A stretch of 64,000 nt of DNA from Lachnospiraceae bacterium (lineage in GTDB: Bacteria > Bacillota > Clostridia > Lachnospirales > Lachnospiraceae): assembly GCA_017518185.1 (NCBI GenBank), contig JAFWWB010000091.1, forward strand, positions 24,302 to 88,301, in the 5' to 3' direction. Shown piece after piece: positions 34,055 through 44,397 of this stretch (position 1 is its first letter; every line of letters begins with the position of its first letter). Position numbers and translations under genes: made by a program. The notes under the pieces are model-generated. The model ran no database searches, was not told the origin of the DNA, and saw only the letters and a list, made by a program, of their open reading frames with translations.

Positions 34055-37000
34055 ATGTCACTCAGATTTGTTTTCGGAGGTTCGGGCTCAGGCAAGAGCA
34101 GTTTCATCCAGAATGAATTCATAAAGAGGGCAGCAGAAGATCGGGAACGGCAATTCATCATTGTCGTTCCCGATCAGTCTACTATGCAGACCCAGAAGGA
34201 GATGGTGGACAGGCACCCGGACGGGGGCATAATGAACATCGATATCCAGAGCTTCGGAAGGCTCTGCCATCTGGTGGCGGATGAGACGGGGGAAGCGGAG
34301 AGAAAGGTGCTGGATGACACCGGAAAGAACCTGGTGCTGCGTTCGCTTGCAGGCAGGCTGGAAAAAGAGCTGCCCGTCATCGGAGGCAACATAAAGAAGA
34401 ACGGATACATAAAGCAGATAAAGAGCGTGATCTCCGAGTTCATGCAGTACGGGATCGGGCCGGAGGACGTGGACAGGCTGGTATCCTATGCTTCGGAAAA
34501 GAAGCTGCTGGCGGGAAAGCTTAAGGATATAAGAAAGCTTTATACGGCTTTCAACGAATATCTCGGAGAGCATTTCATCACCAAAGAAGAGAAGCTGGAT
34601 ATACTGGCAGGGAATATAGAAAAGTCGGAGCTCCTGAAAGGGGCGGTGGTGGCCTTTGACGGCTTCACGGGTTTTACCCCGGTACAGAACGGTGTGATAC
34701 TTGCGATGCTTAAGCACTGCAGCGAGGTCATAGTGTCAGTGATACTCCCGCCTTCGGAGCTGGAGCTGTATTTAAACGGGGCTGATGACCATATGCTCTT
34801 CGCCCTGAGCGCAAAGACCGTAGGCTCCCTTAAGCAGCTGGCAGCAGAAGCGGGCTGCGGCCGGGGAGAGGATGCGCTTCTTTCGGACAGTCCGGTATAC
34901 CGTTATGAGCATCAGCCGGTGCTGTCACATCTGGAACAGAACATATTCCGGCACAGGGAGGTCTTTAGCGGGGATCCGGGAAAGGAGCTTCAGCTTTTTG
35001 CCGCCTCCAGTCCGGAGAATGAGCTTAAGGAGATCTTTAAGCGCATATGGGAGCTTACCAGGCACGAGGGCCTGGCCTACAGGGACATAGCCGTGATAAC
35101 CGGAGACCTGGAGCGCTACGCACCCTATGTCTGCGAAGCGGAGAATTACGGCATTCCGGTTTTCCTGGACAATAACCGAAAGCTGGAGAACGATCCCTGC
35201 GCGGAATTCCTATTAAGCGCCCTGAAAGCCGTTTCGGGAAATATGCGTTACGAGGATGTGATGCACTATCTGCGCTGCGGCTTTGCGGATATCAGCGATG
35301 AGGAAGCAGATCTTCTGGATGATTATCTGCTGGCCACGGGCATAAGAGGGCTTAATCGTTACGAAAGCGTCTTTACATACAGGCCCGGGGCTTTTTCCGA
35401 TGAGGAAAGCCTTGCGGAGGTGAACGGGATACGGGAGAAGCTGGTACAGGGTCTCAGTCCCTTATGCGCATACAGAAAGGGAGGGACTGCGGCCGAGTAT
35501 TCGAAGGCCTGCTATGATTTCCTTACGGGCAGCAGTATCTTTGAGAAGCTGGAGGCCTGTGCCGCTTATTTCCGTGAACAGGGAGATGCGGGAAGGGCAA
35601 GGGAGTATGAAGAGGTATTTGAGTCCATATGCCGCCTCCTGGAGCAGACAGCGGCACTTCTCGGTGAGGAGAAGCTTGGCTGTGACGAATACCTGGAGAT
35701 ACTTAAGTCGGGGATAGCGGAGCTGAAAGTGGGAGTTCTCCCGCCGGATACCGACAGGGTGGTCATAGGTGATATGGAGCGCACCCGTCTTAAGCCGGTG
35801 AAGGTACTCTTCTTTGCGGGAGTCAATGACGGGATCATCCCTGCAGCCACAGGCACGGGCGGCATGATATCCGACATAGACAGGGAGTTCCTGGAGGGCT
35901 CAGGCTACGCCCTTGCCCCCACTCCGAGACAGAAGATGTTCATACAGCAGCTCTATCTCTACCATGTGCTCAGCAGGCCTTCGGAGAGGCTCATCATATC
36001 TTATTCACGTATGGACCAGAAGGCTGATTCCATAAGGCCTTCATACCTCATCAGCCGGATAAAGGAGCTCTTTCCCGCTCTTAAGTGCGGGGAATCCTCG
36101 GAGGGCAGGATGCCCGTTCCGGGACCGGCAGACCTTGCGGAGGGGCTGAGGGCCTTTGCAGCGGGACAGCTTGCTGATGAGGAGAAGATAAAAAAGCTCC
36201 TGACTGAGTTCTATTCCTACAGGAGTGTTGAACCGGTAAATGCAGTGAAGCTTGCGGATGCGGCCTTTTACAGCTACAGTCCCTTAAGGCTTTCGGAAAA
36301 AGCGGCACAGGGGCTGTACGGCAAAGTGCTGGAGGGCAGCGTAAGCCGCATGGAGAGCTTTGCCTCCTGTGCCTATGCCCACTACCTTTCATACGGGCTG
36401 AAGCTTAAGGAACGCGCGGTGGCGGGCTTTAACAGCGTTGACCAGGGAACTGTTTTCCACCGGGTACTGGAAGGCTTCGGTAAAAGGCTCCGGGCTGAAG
36501 GGATATCCTGGGATGAGGTGAGTGATGAAAAAGCCGTGGCCCTGGTAAAGGAGCTGCTGTCGCAGGCCCTTGAGCCCGTAAGGGAAGGCGGCATGATAGA
36601 AGACGCGAGAACAGCCTACCGCTGGGGACGGATGGAGAGGATACTTATAAGGAGCGTGCTGACCATACGTTACCAGCTTGCAAAGGGCGGCTTTAAGCCG
36701 GCGCATTATGAGAAGCATTTCGAAAGGATGATAGAACTTGATAAGGGCCGCATGATACTTTCGGGAAAGATAGACAGGGTTGATATCCTGCGGGAAGATG
36801 ACAGGCTTTACGTCAAGATAACCGATTATAAATCAGGCAGGCATGATACCGATGTGACGGAGATAAGAGAGGGAAGGCAGCTCCAGCTCCCGGTATATCT
36901 CAGCGAGGCCTGCAGGCTTTACGAGGGGGAAGAAGGGGCGACTGAAGTGAGACCGGCCGCGCTTTTCTATTACACCGTTTCGGATCCCATCATCAAGTCC

Positions 37001-37423
37001 GACAGCGCTGCCTATGAGCCTGCAGAGCTTGAGAAAAAACGTCTGGAGGAGCTCAGGCTTACCGGCATGATAGCCGATGACGATGTGGTGACCCGCGGTC
37101 TTGACGGAAGCGGGGATCCGAAATCGGACGTGGTAAAGCTTACCAGGAACAAGGACGGCGGTTTCCAGAAATCCTCGGAAACCGTTCCGCCTCCGGACCT
37201 GCGGGCCGTGCTGGATTATGCCGAGAGAAAGCTCATAAGCCTGGGAGAGCAGATCTACGGAGGTGAGGCCTCGGCCCTTCCGCTGGATGAAGGCAGCTGT
37301 GAGTACTGCAGCTTTAAGGAAAGCTGTCCCTTTGACCTGAAGCTGCCGGGCTGCGGCTACAGGAAGGAGAAGGATGACAGTGAGGCCGCATGGGCTGCCA
37401 TAAGGGGTGAGAACAATGGCTAA
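34055..37423 (+). CDS. addB: AddB/RexB-type helicase-nuclease subunit
   Basis: An 1122-residue subunit of the AddAB (RecBCD-like) complex that resects double-strand breaks and recognises Chi. It has an N-terminal UvrD-like loop GGSGSGKSSF and degenerate later helicase motifs. A C-terminal RecB-type nuclease has VKITDYKSGRHDTDV and an iron-sulphur staple: Cys in SFASCAYAHY plus the cluster CEYCSFKESCPF. The start is ATG 34055 with GGGGGG upstream. Its stop overlaps addA by 8 bases. Lying behind gatB without a gap, it is probably in the gatAB transcript. Confidence 0.93.
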   Translation: MSLRFVFGGSGSGKSSFIQNEFIKRAAEDRERQFIIVVPDQSTMQTQKEMVDRHPDGGIMNIDIQSFGRLCHLVADETGEAERKVLDDTGKNLVLRSLAGRLEKELPVIGGNIKKNGYIKQIKSVISEFMQYGIGPEDVDRLVSYASEKKLLAGKLKDIRKLYTAFNEYLGEHFITKEEKLDILAGNIEKSELLKGAVVAFDGFTGFTPVQNGVILAMLKHCSEVIVSVILPPSELELYLNGADDHMLFALSAKTVGSLKQLAAEAGCGRGEDALLSDSPVYRYEHQPVLSHLEQNIFRHREVFSGDPGKELQLFAASSPENELKEIFKRIWELTRHEGLAYRDIAVITGDLERYAPYVCEAENYGIPVFLDNNRKLENDPCAEFLLSALKAVSGNMRYEDVMHYLRCGFADISDEEADLLDDYLLATGIRGLNRYESVFTYRPGAFSDEESLAEVNGIREKLVQGLSPLCAYRKGGTAAEYSKACYDFLTGSSIFEKLEACAAYFREQGDAGRAREYEEVFESICRLLEQTAALLGEEKLGCDEYLEILKSGIAELKVGVLPPDTDRVVIGDMERTRLKPVKVLFFAGVNDGIIPAATGTGGMISDIDREFLEGSGYALAPTPRQKMFIQQLYLYHVLSRPSERLIISYSRMDQKADSIRPSYLISRIKELFPALKCGESSEGRMPVPGPADLAEGLRAFAAGQLADEEKIKKLLTEFYSYRSVEPVNAVKLADAAFYSYSPLRLSEKAAQGLYGKVLEGSVSRMESFASCAYAHYLSYGLKLKERAVAGFNSVDQGTVFHRVLEGFGKRLRAEGISWDEVSDEKAVALVKELLSQALEPVREGGMIEDARTAYRWGRMERILIRSVLTIRYQLAKGGFKPAHYEKHFERMIELDKGRMILSGKIDRVDILREDDRLYVKITDYKSGRHDTDVTEIREGRQLQLPVYLSEACRLYEGEEGATEVRPAALFYYTVSDPIIKSDSAAYEPAELEKKRLEELRLTGMIADDDVVTRGLDGSGDPKSDVVKLTRNKDGGFQKSSETVPPPDLRAVLDYAERKLISLGEQIYGGEASALPLDEGSCEYCSFKESCPFDLKLPGCGYRKEKDDSEAAWAAIRGENNG

Positions 37424-40400
37424 GATAGAATATACACCGGAACAGAAGACAGTTATCGACAGCAGGGACTGCCAGATGCTGGTCAGCGCGGCTGCAGGCA
37501 GCGGAAAGACCGCAGTGCTGACCCAGAGGATCATCTCCCTCATATCCGATAAGGAGAGGCCGGCGGATATAGACCGCTTTCTCATTGTGACCTTTACAAA
37601 GGCCGCAGCGGCCGAGATGAGGGAAAGGATAGGTTCCGCCATTGCAGCATATTTAGCTGAGCATCCCGGGGACCGGAGGATGAGCAGACAGGCGGTACTG
37701 CTCAACAATGCCCAGATAAGCACCATCGACAGCTTCTGTAATTTTGTGGTAAAGAATAACTTTGCGGATATAGATCTTGAGCCGGGCTTCCGTACCATGG
37801 AAGAAGGTGAAGGCAAGCTGCTGCTCCAGGATGCGCTGGACGAGATCCTGGAAGAGGAATATGCCGCCGGAAGTGAAGGCTTCATCAATCTGGTGGACAG
37901 CTATGTCACGGGCGGTAATGAAAGCACGCTGGAGAAGATGATAAAAAAGCTGCTGAACCAGGTCCGCAGCTATCCGGATCCGGAAGCAAAGCTCAGGGCC
38001 TCTCTGGAGGAAGAGAGTGTGCTGGGGGAGGAGTGGTACGGTTTCCTGAAAAAACGGAGCCTCCTGCTCATAAAAGAGATCTATGCCCTGGTCACGGAGG
38101 CAGAGAAGCTCTGCCGTGAGCCGGACGGACCCGACAAGTACCTTCCCACGGTGGAGGAATACAAGCTGCTGACGGAGCGCTTAAGCGCCGCGGAGGAGCA
38201 TAACGAGAGGGTGAGGCTGCTTGGCGCCTTCTCTCCCAAGCTGACTCCGGTGAGGACCGCGAAAGTGGATCCCGAATTGAAGGAGAGAGCTCAGGCTCTG
38301 ATCAATAAGGCTAAAGACTATGTGGGTAAACTCAGGAAGTATTTTTCCCGGGATGAGGAGAGTGAATGTGCGGCCCTTGAGCAGGCGGTAAATAACATAC
38401 ATGAGCTGGCAAGGCTTGCCTTAAGGCTCCTGGAGCGTTTCGGTGAAAAGAAGCGGGAGCGCCAGGTGGTAGACTTCAACGATATGGAGCATTTCGCCCT
38501 GAAGATACTGACCCGTGAGGAAGACGGCAGGCTTGTGCCCTCAAAGGCAGCGCTGGAATACAGGGACTATTTTGAATATATCTTTATCGACGAATACCAG
38601 GACAGCAACTATCTGCAGGAATACGTGCTCTCTGCCATAGCAAGGGAGAATAACCGGTTTATGGTGGGAGATGTGAAGCAGAGCATCTACCGTTTCAGGC
38701 AGGCCAGACCCGAGATCTTCATGGATAAGTATGACAGCTTCTCTGAGGAGGGCAGCAGCCGGCGTATAGACTTAAGCAGCAATTTCCGGAGCAGGAAAGA
38801 GGTGCTGGATTTTGTGAACGATGTGTTCGAGGTCATCATGACCCGGGAAAGCTGCGGCATAGAATATGATATGAGCGCCAGGCTGAAACCCGAAGCCCGG
38901 TATCCCGGGCCTGAAGGTGATGAGTACATCACCGAGATAGAAACGCTGGTCTATGATGAAGAGGCAGAGGAGGTAAAGGACAAGACCGAGCTGGAAGCGC
39001 TCATGGCAGCCCGGAGGATCAGCTCCCTCATGCGGGAAGGCTTTAAGGTCTATGACAGGGACCTGGACGCCCTGAGACCCGTAAGGTATTCCGATATAGT
39101 TGTGCTGGCCCGTTCTGCCTCCTCCTATGATAAAGCGATGACGAAGGTATTTGCGGCCAATGATATCCCGCTGTACTGCGGAAAGGGCAAAGGGTATCTG
39201 TCTGCGGCCGAGGTGCGCCGCGTACTCGATGCCCTCAGGCTCATAGATAATCCCAGGCAGGATGAGGCGCTTTACGGCACTCTGGTGCATTTCCTTGAGC
39301 TTATGGACGATGAGGATATGGTAAAGCTGAGGAAAGGGGATACAGGCCGCCCTCTTATAGAGAGCATAAGGTCCTATCCGGATTCCGAAGGGGCTGAAGG
39401 AGAGACCGCGGCGAAATGCCGGAAGGCTCTGGAATGGCTGGCTGAGTACAGGAAATACGCCGGATATATGACCGTAAGGGAGCTTACGGTGAGGCTGATC
39501 GAAAAAAGCGGCTATCTGGACAGGGCCTCCGCCATGCCGGGAGGAGTACAGAGAAGGGCAAATCTCAAGCTGCTGCTGGAACGCGCCGATGAATTCGAGA
39601 AATCCAGCTACCGGGGGCTCTTTCATTTCATCAGGTATATCGGCCAGCTGAAAGAAATAGATGCGGATCCCGGCGAGGCGGACACCATAAGCGAAGATGC
39701 GGATGTGGTGCGTCTCATGACCATACATAAGAGCAAGGGACTGGAATTCCCGGTGGTGATCTGTCTGGGCTTTCGTAAGGAGTTCAACAAAAGTGACCTA
39801 AGGGACAGCCTGCTCCTGGATCCCGATCTGGGCATGGCTCTATATTCCGTGGACACGGCCGGACGCCAGAAGTATATGAACCTGAAAAGAAGGGCCATGT
39901 CGGATAAGATGGAGTATGATCTGCTGGCAGAGGAGATGCGGGTGCTCTATGTAGCACTGACAAGGGCAAAGGAAAAGCTGATCATCACCGACATCGTAAG
40001 CGAAAATGATGCTGAGGCGGGGACTCCGGACAGGAAGGCCGGGATCATGGATGTGCTCGGATGCAAGGGCCTTATGGAGCTCATAAGATGCTCAATGGCC
40101 GGAAGGAGCTTCAGCCACTGCAGGGAAAGACTGCTCCGTCTCGGGGAGCTGCGGGATATGATGATAGCGACGGATGCGAAGGGCTTCGCAGACCGGGGGA
40201 TGCTCTTCGATGATTCCCGGCCCCTGGATAAGGAGCTTCTGGATCTCATTGCTTCGGAAAAAGAACGGGTATATACCCATGAGGGGCTGAGAGGGCTCTA
40301 TACCAAGACCTCGGTCTCAGAGCTGAAAAGGGCGGCTTTTGAGGATGAGGAAGCCGGATACATTTTTGAGACCGAAAGAAGAGAGGCCTATGTACCGGAC

Positions 40401-40946
40401 TTTGTAAAGACTGAGGAGGGCTCTTCGGGCGCAGCAAGAGGAAGCGCATACCACCGTTTCCTGGAGCTTACGGATTTTACAAAATGTCCGGAAAAGCCGG
40501 ATGCGGCATGGATAGAAGAAACAGTGGCGGCCCGGTTAAAGAGCGGAAGACTGAGCAGCGAGTATGCGGCGCTCATAAGGCCGGATGCCTTTATACGCTT
40601 CTTCAGCCAGGAGCTGGCACGGCGCATGTCGGCAGCAGCCGTAAAGGGTAAGCTTAAGAAGGAGCAGCCCTTCTTTATGGCTGTGGACGCAAGGCGGGTG
40701 AAGCCCGATGCCCCCGAAGGGGAGAGCGTGGTCATACAGGGTGTCATCGACGTATTCTTCGAGGAAGAGGACGGTCTGGTGCTCCTGGATTACAAGACCG
40801 ACAGGGTAAGTGATGCAGGAGAGCTTGAGAAACGGTATAAGCTCCAGCTTGAACTATATGCGGAGGCCATGGAGCGCATACTCCATAAAAAGGTAAAAGA
40901 GAGGCTCATCTATTCCTTTGCGCTGGATAAGGTCATAGCGCTGTAG
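37416..40946 (+). CDS. addA: AddA helicase-nuclease subunit
   Basis: A 1176-residue SF1A helicase with a C-terminal nuclease, the motor of AddAB. Motifs in order are YTPEQKTVIDS, Walker A SAAAGSGKTAVLTQ (~30-42), FIDEYQDSNYLQ (Walker B), VGDVKQSIYRFRQA, LSSNFRSRKEV, VRLMTIHKSKGLEFPVV, EEMRVLYVALTRAKEKL, and nuclease LVLLDYKTDRV. The start is ATG 37416 with AAGGGGTGAG 8 bases upstream; the in-frame GTG at 37407 sits in that site. It is convergent with a methyltransferase gene, 2 bases between stops. Confidence 0.95.
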   Translation: MAKIEYTPEQKTVIDSRDCQMLVSAAAGSGKTAVLTQRIISLISDKERPADIDRFLIVTFTKAAAAEMRERIGSAIAAYLAEHPGDRRMSRQAVLLNNAQISTIDSFCNFVVKNNFADIDLEPGFRTMEEGEGKLLLQDALDEILEEEYAAGSEGFINLVDSYVTGGNESTLEKMIKKLLNQVRSYPDPEAKLRASLEEESVLGEEWYGFLKKRSLLLIKEIYALVTEAEKLCREPDGPDKYLPTVEEYKLLTERLSAAEEHNERVRLLGAFSPKLTPVRTAKVDPELKERAQALINKAKDYVGKLRKYFSRDEESECAALEQAVNNIHELARLALRLLERFGEKKRERQVVDFNDMEHFALKILTREEDGRLVPSKAALEYRDYFEYIFIDEYQDSNYLQEYVLSAIARENNRFMVGDVKQSIYRFRQARPEIFMDKYDSFSEEGSSRRIDLSSNFRSRKEVLDFVNDVFEVIMTRESCGIEYDMSARLKPEARYPGPEGDEYITEIETLVYDEEAEEVKDKTELEALMAARRISSLMREGFKVYDRDLDALRPVRYSDIVVLARSASSYDKAMTKVFAANDIPLYCGKGKGYLSAAEVRRVLDALRLIDNPRQDEALYGTLVHFLELMDDEDMVKLRKGDTGRPLIESIRSYPDSEGAEGETAAKCRKALEWLAEYRKYAGYMTVRELTVRLIEKSGYLDRASAMPGGVQRRANLKLLLERADEFEKSSYRGLFHFIRYIGQLKEIDADPGEADTISEDADVVRLMTIHKSKGLEFPVVICLGFRKEFNKSDLRDSLLLDPDLGMALYSVDTAGRQKYMNLKRRAMSDKMEYDLLAEEMRVLYVALTRAKEKLIITDIVSENDAEAGTPDRKAGIMDVLGCKGLMELIRCSMAGRSFSHCRERLLRLGELRDMMIATDAKGFADRGMLFDDSRPLDKELLDLIASEKERVYTHEGLRGLYTKTSVSELKRAAFEDEEAGYIFETERREAYVPDFVKTEEGSSGAARGSAYHRFLELTDFTKCPEKPDAAWIEETVAARLKSGRLSSEYAALIRPDAFIRFFSQELARRMSAAAVKGKLKKEQPFFMAVDARRVKPDAPEGESVVIQGVIDVFFEEEDGLVLLDYKTDRVSDAGELEKRYKLQLELYAEAMERILHKKVKERLIYSFALDKVIAL

Positions 40947-40948
40947 AC

Positions 40949-41686
40949 TTATAGTGCTTTAGACTTTGTACATTCCCGGGCGGTGACGAAGGTGCGTCCG
41001 TCCTCCTCGCAGCGGCTTTCAACGAATCCGAGACCTGCTTCGGAGAGGGCGGACTTTATCTCATCAAGGCTGTAGCCACGCTGGAGATGGAGCTCGTCAA
41101 AGCGGTCATATCTTCCGTCATCACCGCAGATGAATATGGCCAGGGCACATTCATTGATCCTGTTTCCGGGATCCCAGGAATTTTCCCAGATAAAACTGAT
41201 GTCCTCGGCACTGTCGCAGATGGAGGAATCCCCAAGGGCTTCGTATTTTTCCGGGGGATTGAAGTCGAAGATGAAGAGTCCGCCGGGATCAAGATAATTG
41301 TTCACAAGCTTAAGGCAGGCTACCAGATCCTCATAGTCCGTCAGGTAGTTTATGCTGTCGCAGATGCAGATTATGGCGGCCATGGTGCCGTAGAGCTCGA
41401 AGGAGCGCATATCCTGCCTCAGGTACAGTATGTCACTGCCGCTTACGGCCTTTTTTTCGGCGGCGATCTCCAGCATATCGGCGGAGGCGTCCACCCCCGT
41501 CATATCGTAGCCGCGCTCTGCCATAAGCTCCGTCATGGTGCCTGTCCCGCAGCAGAGGTCCAGCACCAGGCCTCCTTCTATACCATCCCGTCTGAGTGTG
41601 TCACATATCTCAGAAGCCCAGCGTTCGTAGGGCACATCCTCCATAAGACTGTCATAAACCCGGGCAAAGCCCTCATATGCTGTCAT
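40949..41686 (-). CDS. Class I SAM-dependent methyltransferase
   Basis: A 245-residue Rossmann-fold methyltransferase. Motif I is VLDLCCGTGTMTELM, the acidic loop after strand 2 is MTGVDASADML, and later motifs are YLRQDMRSFELYG and AIICICDSINYLTD. The substrate is not predictable; relatives act on small molecules or tRNA. The start is ATG 41686 with AAAGGAGC upstream (41690s). It is transcribed against addA and divergent from the ParB-like/BMP gene; a weak TAAAAT -10 element lies about 30 bases upstream. Confidence 0.85.
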   Translation of the reverse strand: MTAYEGFARVYDSLMEDVPYERWASEICDTLRRDGIEGGLVLDLCCGTGTMTELMAERGYDMTGVDASADMLEIAAEKKAVSGSDILYLRQDMRSFELYGTMAAIICICDSINYLTDYEDLVACLKLVNNYLDPGGLFIFDFNPPEKYEALGDSSICDSAEDISFIWENSWDPGNRINECALAIFICGDDGRYDRFDELHLQRGYSLDEIKSALSEAGLGFVESRCEEDGRTFVTARECTKSKAL

Positions 41687-41759
41687 ATCCCTGCTCCTTT
41701 ATGGTAAATATCCACATTATTTTACACCATGGCGGTACTTAAATAAAGCAGTTTTACGC

Positions 41760-41787
41760 TTGTTATTGAAAGTGCTTTCGGTATAAA
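41760..41787 (+). promoter_or_regulatory. Promoter for the ParB-like/BMP operon
   Basis: TTGTTA (41760-41765), a 16-base spacer and TATAAA (41782-41787), about 28 bases before ATG 41816, which has an ideal CGGAGG site. Confidence 0.55.
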
Positions 41788-41815
41788 ATAATAAAGTTTA
41801 ACGGAGGATGATGAT

Positions 41816-43726
41816 ATGGCAGTAAGCGATTACCAGAAAGCGCTTAAGCTGGGAGACAAGGAATACAGGATCTGCGTCGCAAAGGGGATGTATCCTTATC
41901 TGCCCGTGTTGGATGAGCTGGTTTCAAGAGTTGAGATCGAAGCCCAGGTGAACCTGGGACTGGTTGAGATCCCTATCAAACAGATAGTAGGGACCTACAG
42001 CGCGGGGCGCACCACCGCCTTCGCCAGGAATTTCATGCCCATTCTGGAGCCGAATTCCGAATTTGCGACAAAGTGGGCACAGCTCTATGACGAGCTTGAA
42101 GAGGATGGGCTCAGGGATCCCATAAAGGCCTTTGAGTTCAACAACCGTTTCTACGTCATGGAGGGCAATAAGAGGGTTTCCGTGTCCAAATTCATGGATG
42201 CGGTGAGTATAGAGGGCAGCGTTACCAGAATGGTGCCCAAGAGGTCGGATGAACCCGAGATACGTCTCTACTACGAGTTCATGGAATTCTATGAGCTCAC
42301 GGGGATCAATTATCTGTATATGTCCAGAGAAGGTAATTTCCGGAAGCTCTTAAAGCAGACGGGAAGCACCGAGGAAAAGTGGACTAAGGAACAGAAGAGC
42401 GATTTCAGCGCCTTCTTCAGCTTCTTTGAGAAGGAATTCAGCCCCAGAGCAACTGGAAAGCTGACCATCACAGCAGGCGATGCGGTGGTCCTGTATCTTT
42501 CCATCTACGGTTACAAAGAGGCCCTGGAAAAGAACCAGACCGAGATAAAGTCGGATATCGCAAGGCTATGGAATGAGTTCGTGAATTACAACAGCGGCGC
42601 GGAGATGACGCTGGTGCTTAACCCCACCCCCGAGTCGCAGAAGACTTCTTTTTCGAAGCTCCTGCCCAGAGGCGGTTCGGAGACAAAGATAGCCTTCATA
42701 CATGACCGCAGCGCCCAGGAATCCCCCTGGACCTACGCCCATGAGCTGGGAAGGATGTACGTACAGGATGTCTTCGGGGACAAGATTGCCGTTACCTCCG
42801 TGGACAGGGTGGATAACGAGGATGCGGACGATGTTTTTGATGCGGCTGTTGAAGCCGGGAACAAGGTCATATTTGCCACCTCGCCTAAGCTTATGTCGGC
42901 GGCACTGAGGGCGGCGGTGAAGCATCCCGAGGCCATAATACTGAACTGCTCCATGAACCTGGGGCATAAGACCATACGTTCCTACTACCTGAGGATGTAC
43001 GAGGCCAAGTTCATAATGGGAGCCATTGCCGGAGCTATGAATGACAGCGGCAACATAGGATATCTCTGCGATTACCCCATACACGGGACCACTGCCGAGA
43101 TAAACGCTTTTGCCTGCGGAGTGCAGATGACCAGGCCTTCGGCAAAGGTATATCTGGAATGGCATACCGTGAAGGACAGGGATCCCTATGAGGCTTTTAA
43201 GGAGAATAATGTAAAGCTCATATCCGGCAGGGATATGAACTCCAAGACCAACCAGGGCAGGGAGTTCGGCCTATATGCGCTGCAGGAGGACGGCAGCGGC
43301 GTGAACCTGGCCATGCCCGTGAGGCACTGGGGCAAGCTTTACGAAGATATAATCAGTTCCATACTAAGGGGCGGCTACAAGAATGATGAGAATGTTTTCG
43401 CGGACCAGGCCCTTAACTATTTCTGGGGCATGTCCAGCGATGCGGTGGATGTCATTTACTCCAGGAACCTTCCCACAGGCGGTGTAAGGCTTCTGAGGAG
43501 CCTTCGCAACGGCATGAGGCTTATGGACATAAATCCTCTCACGGGCCCCATCTATTCACAGGACGGGATCCTGCGCTGCGAGGACGGACAGACGCTTTCA
43601 GCCAAAGAAGCGGTGAAGATAGACTGGCTTGCGGAGAATATCGTGGGTTATCTCCCCGATATCGACGAACTGAAGGATGAAGCGGTGGACCTGGTGCGCA
43701 TACAGGGAATAAAGTCGGAGGAGTAA
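41816..43726 (+). CDS. Cytoplasmic fusion of a ParB-like domain and a BMP/PnrA-type binding domain
   Basis: A 636-residue protein with no signal peptide or membrane helix. Residues ~40-140 resemble the ParB/sulfiredoxin fold: VEIPIKQIVGTY, a helix with DGLRDPIKAFEFNN, then FYVMEGNKRVSVSKFMDA. This is the position of the ParB GxRR box, here EGNKR. Residues ~150-265 are helical. Residues ~288-600 form a periplasmic-binding-protein fold of the BMP family (KIAFIHDRS, KVIFATSPKLM, IGYLCDYPIHGTTAEIN), which binds nucleosides in PnrA and Med. BMP proteins are normally lipoproteins; this one stays inside. It heads an operon with a metallophosphoesterase (TAATG overlap). Role inferred: intracellular nucleoside sensing. 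Confidence 0.78.
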   Translation: MAVSDYQKALKLGDKEYRICVAKGMYPYLPVLDELVSRVEIEAQVNLGLVEIPIKQIVGTYSAGRTTAFARNFMPILEPNSEFATKWAQLYDELEEDGLRDPIKAFEFNNRFYVMEGNKRVSVSKFMDAVSIEGSVTRMVPKRSDEPEIRLYYEFMEFYELTGINYLYMSREGNFRKLLKQTGSTEEKWTKEQKSDFSAFFSFFEKEFSPRATGKLTITAGDAVVLYLSIYGYKEALEKNQTEIKSDIARLWNEFVNYNSGAEMTLVLNPTPESQKTSFSKLLPRGGSETKIAFIHDRSAQESPWTYAHELGRMYVQDVFGDKIAVTSVDRVDNEDADDVFDAAVEAGNKVIFATSPKLMSAALRAAVKHPEAIILNCSMNLGHKTIRSYYLRMYEAKFIMGAIAGAMNDSGNIGYLCDYPIHGTTAEINAFACGVQMTRPSAKVYLEWHTVKDRDPYEAFKENNVKLISGRDMNSKTNQGREFGLYALQEDGSGVNLAMPVRHWGKLYEDIISSILRGGYKNDENVFADQALNYFWGMSSDAVDVIYSRNLPTGGVRLLRSLRNGMRLMDINPLTGPIYSQDGILRCEDGQTLSAKEAVKIDWLAENIVGYLPDIDELKDEAVDLVRIQGIKSEE

Positions 43727-44397
43727 TGCGTATACTTTGTTTGGCGGACAACGAATCGAAGAGCCTCTGGGATTTTTACGAGCCGGGGAAGCTGAAGGGA
43801 GTGGACATCATACTGTCCTGCGGGGATCTTGACCCCAGGTACCTTTCTTTCCTTGCAACCTTTACCCATGCTCCTGTATACTATATACACGGCAACCATG
43901 ACGAAAAATACAAGAGGATACCGCCTGACGGCTGTACCTGCCTTGACTGCGACATGCTGGTCTATGAGGGCGTCAGGATACTGGGCATAGAAGGCTGCCT
44001 GAAATACAGGGAAGGCGAGTACCAGTACGAGCAGTGGCAGATGGACCGTAAGGTGATGAAGCTCAGGCACCTTATCAGAAAGCACGGAGGCTTTGACATA
44101 CTCATGACCCATGCCCCTGCAAGGCATGTGGGAGACGGGGAGGACAGGGCCCATCAGGGCTTTGAGGCCTACACCAGGCTGCTGGAGGAGTACAGGCCCA
44201 GATATTTCCTTCACGGCCATGTGCACCCCACCTATTCCAGGAGCTATAAAAGGCTCAACAGCTACGGAGACACCCTGATAATCAACGCATTTGAGAAATA
44301 TGATTTTGAGTATGAGACCGAATGGGAGGAAAGGATGAATGAGCTGGGAAAAAAACACAAGGAAGGTGACCCCTTACACACCGGGGGAACAGCCTAA
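43726..44397 (+). CDS. Calcineurin-like metallophosphoesterase
   Basis: A 223-residue di-metal phosphoesterase. Conserved blocks are ILSCGDLDPRYL, YYIHGNHDEKY, DILMTHAPARHVGDG and YFLHGHVHPTYSR. The first block, usually DxH, reads LADNES, so one metal ligand differs from consensus and activity should be checked. No membrane or signal sequence. It begins on the last base of the ParB-like/BMP gene, implying joint translation and perhaps a nucleotide-related substrate. Its 3' end overlaps the hisC-like start by 59 bases. Confidence 0.85.
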   Translation: MRILCLADNESKSLWDFYEPGKLKGVDIILSCGDLDPRYLSFLATFTHAPVYYIHGNHDEKYKRIPPDGCTCLDCDMLVYEGVRILGIEGCLKYREGEYQYEQWQMDRKVMKLRHLIRKHGGFDILMTHAPARHVGDGEDRAHQGFEAYTRLLEEYRPRYFLHGHVHPTYSRSYKRLNSYGDTLIINAFEKYDFEYETEWEERMNELGKKHKEGDPLHTGGTA

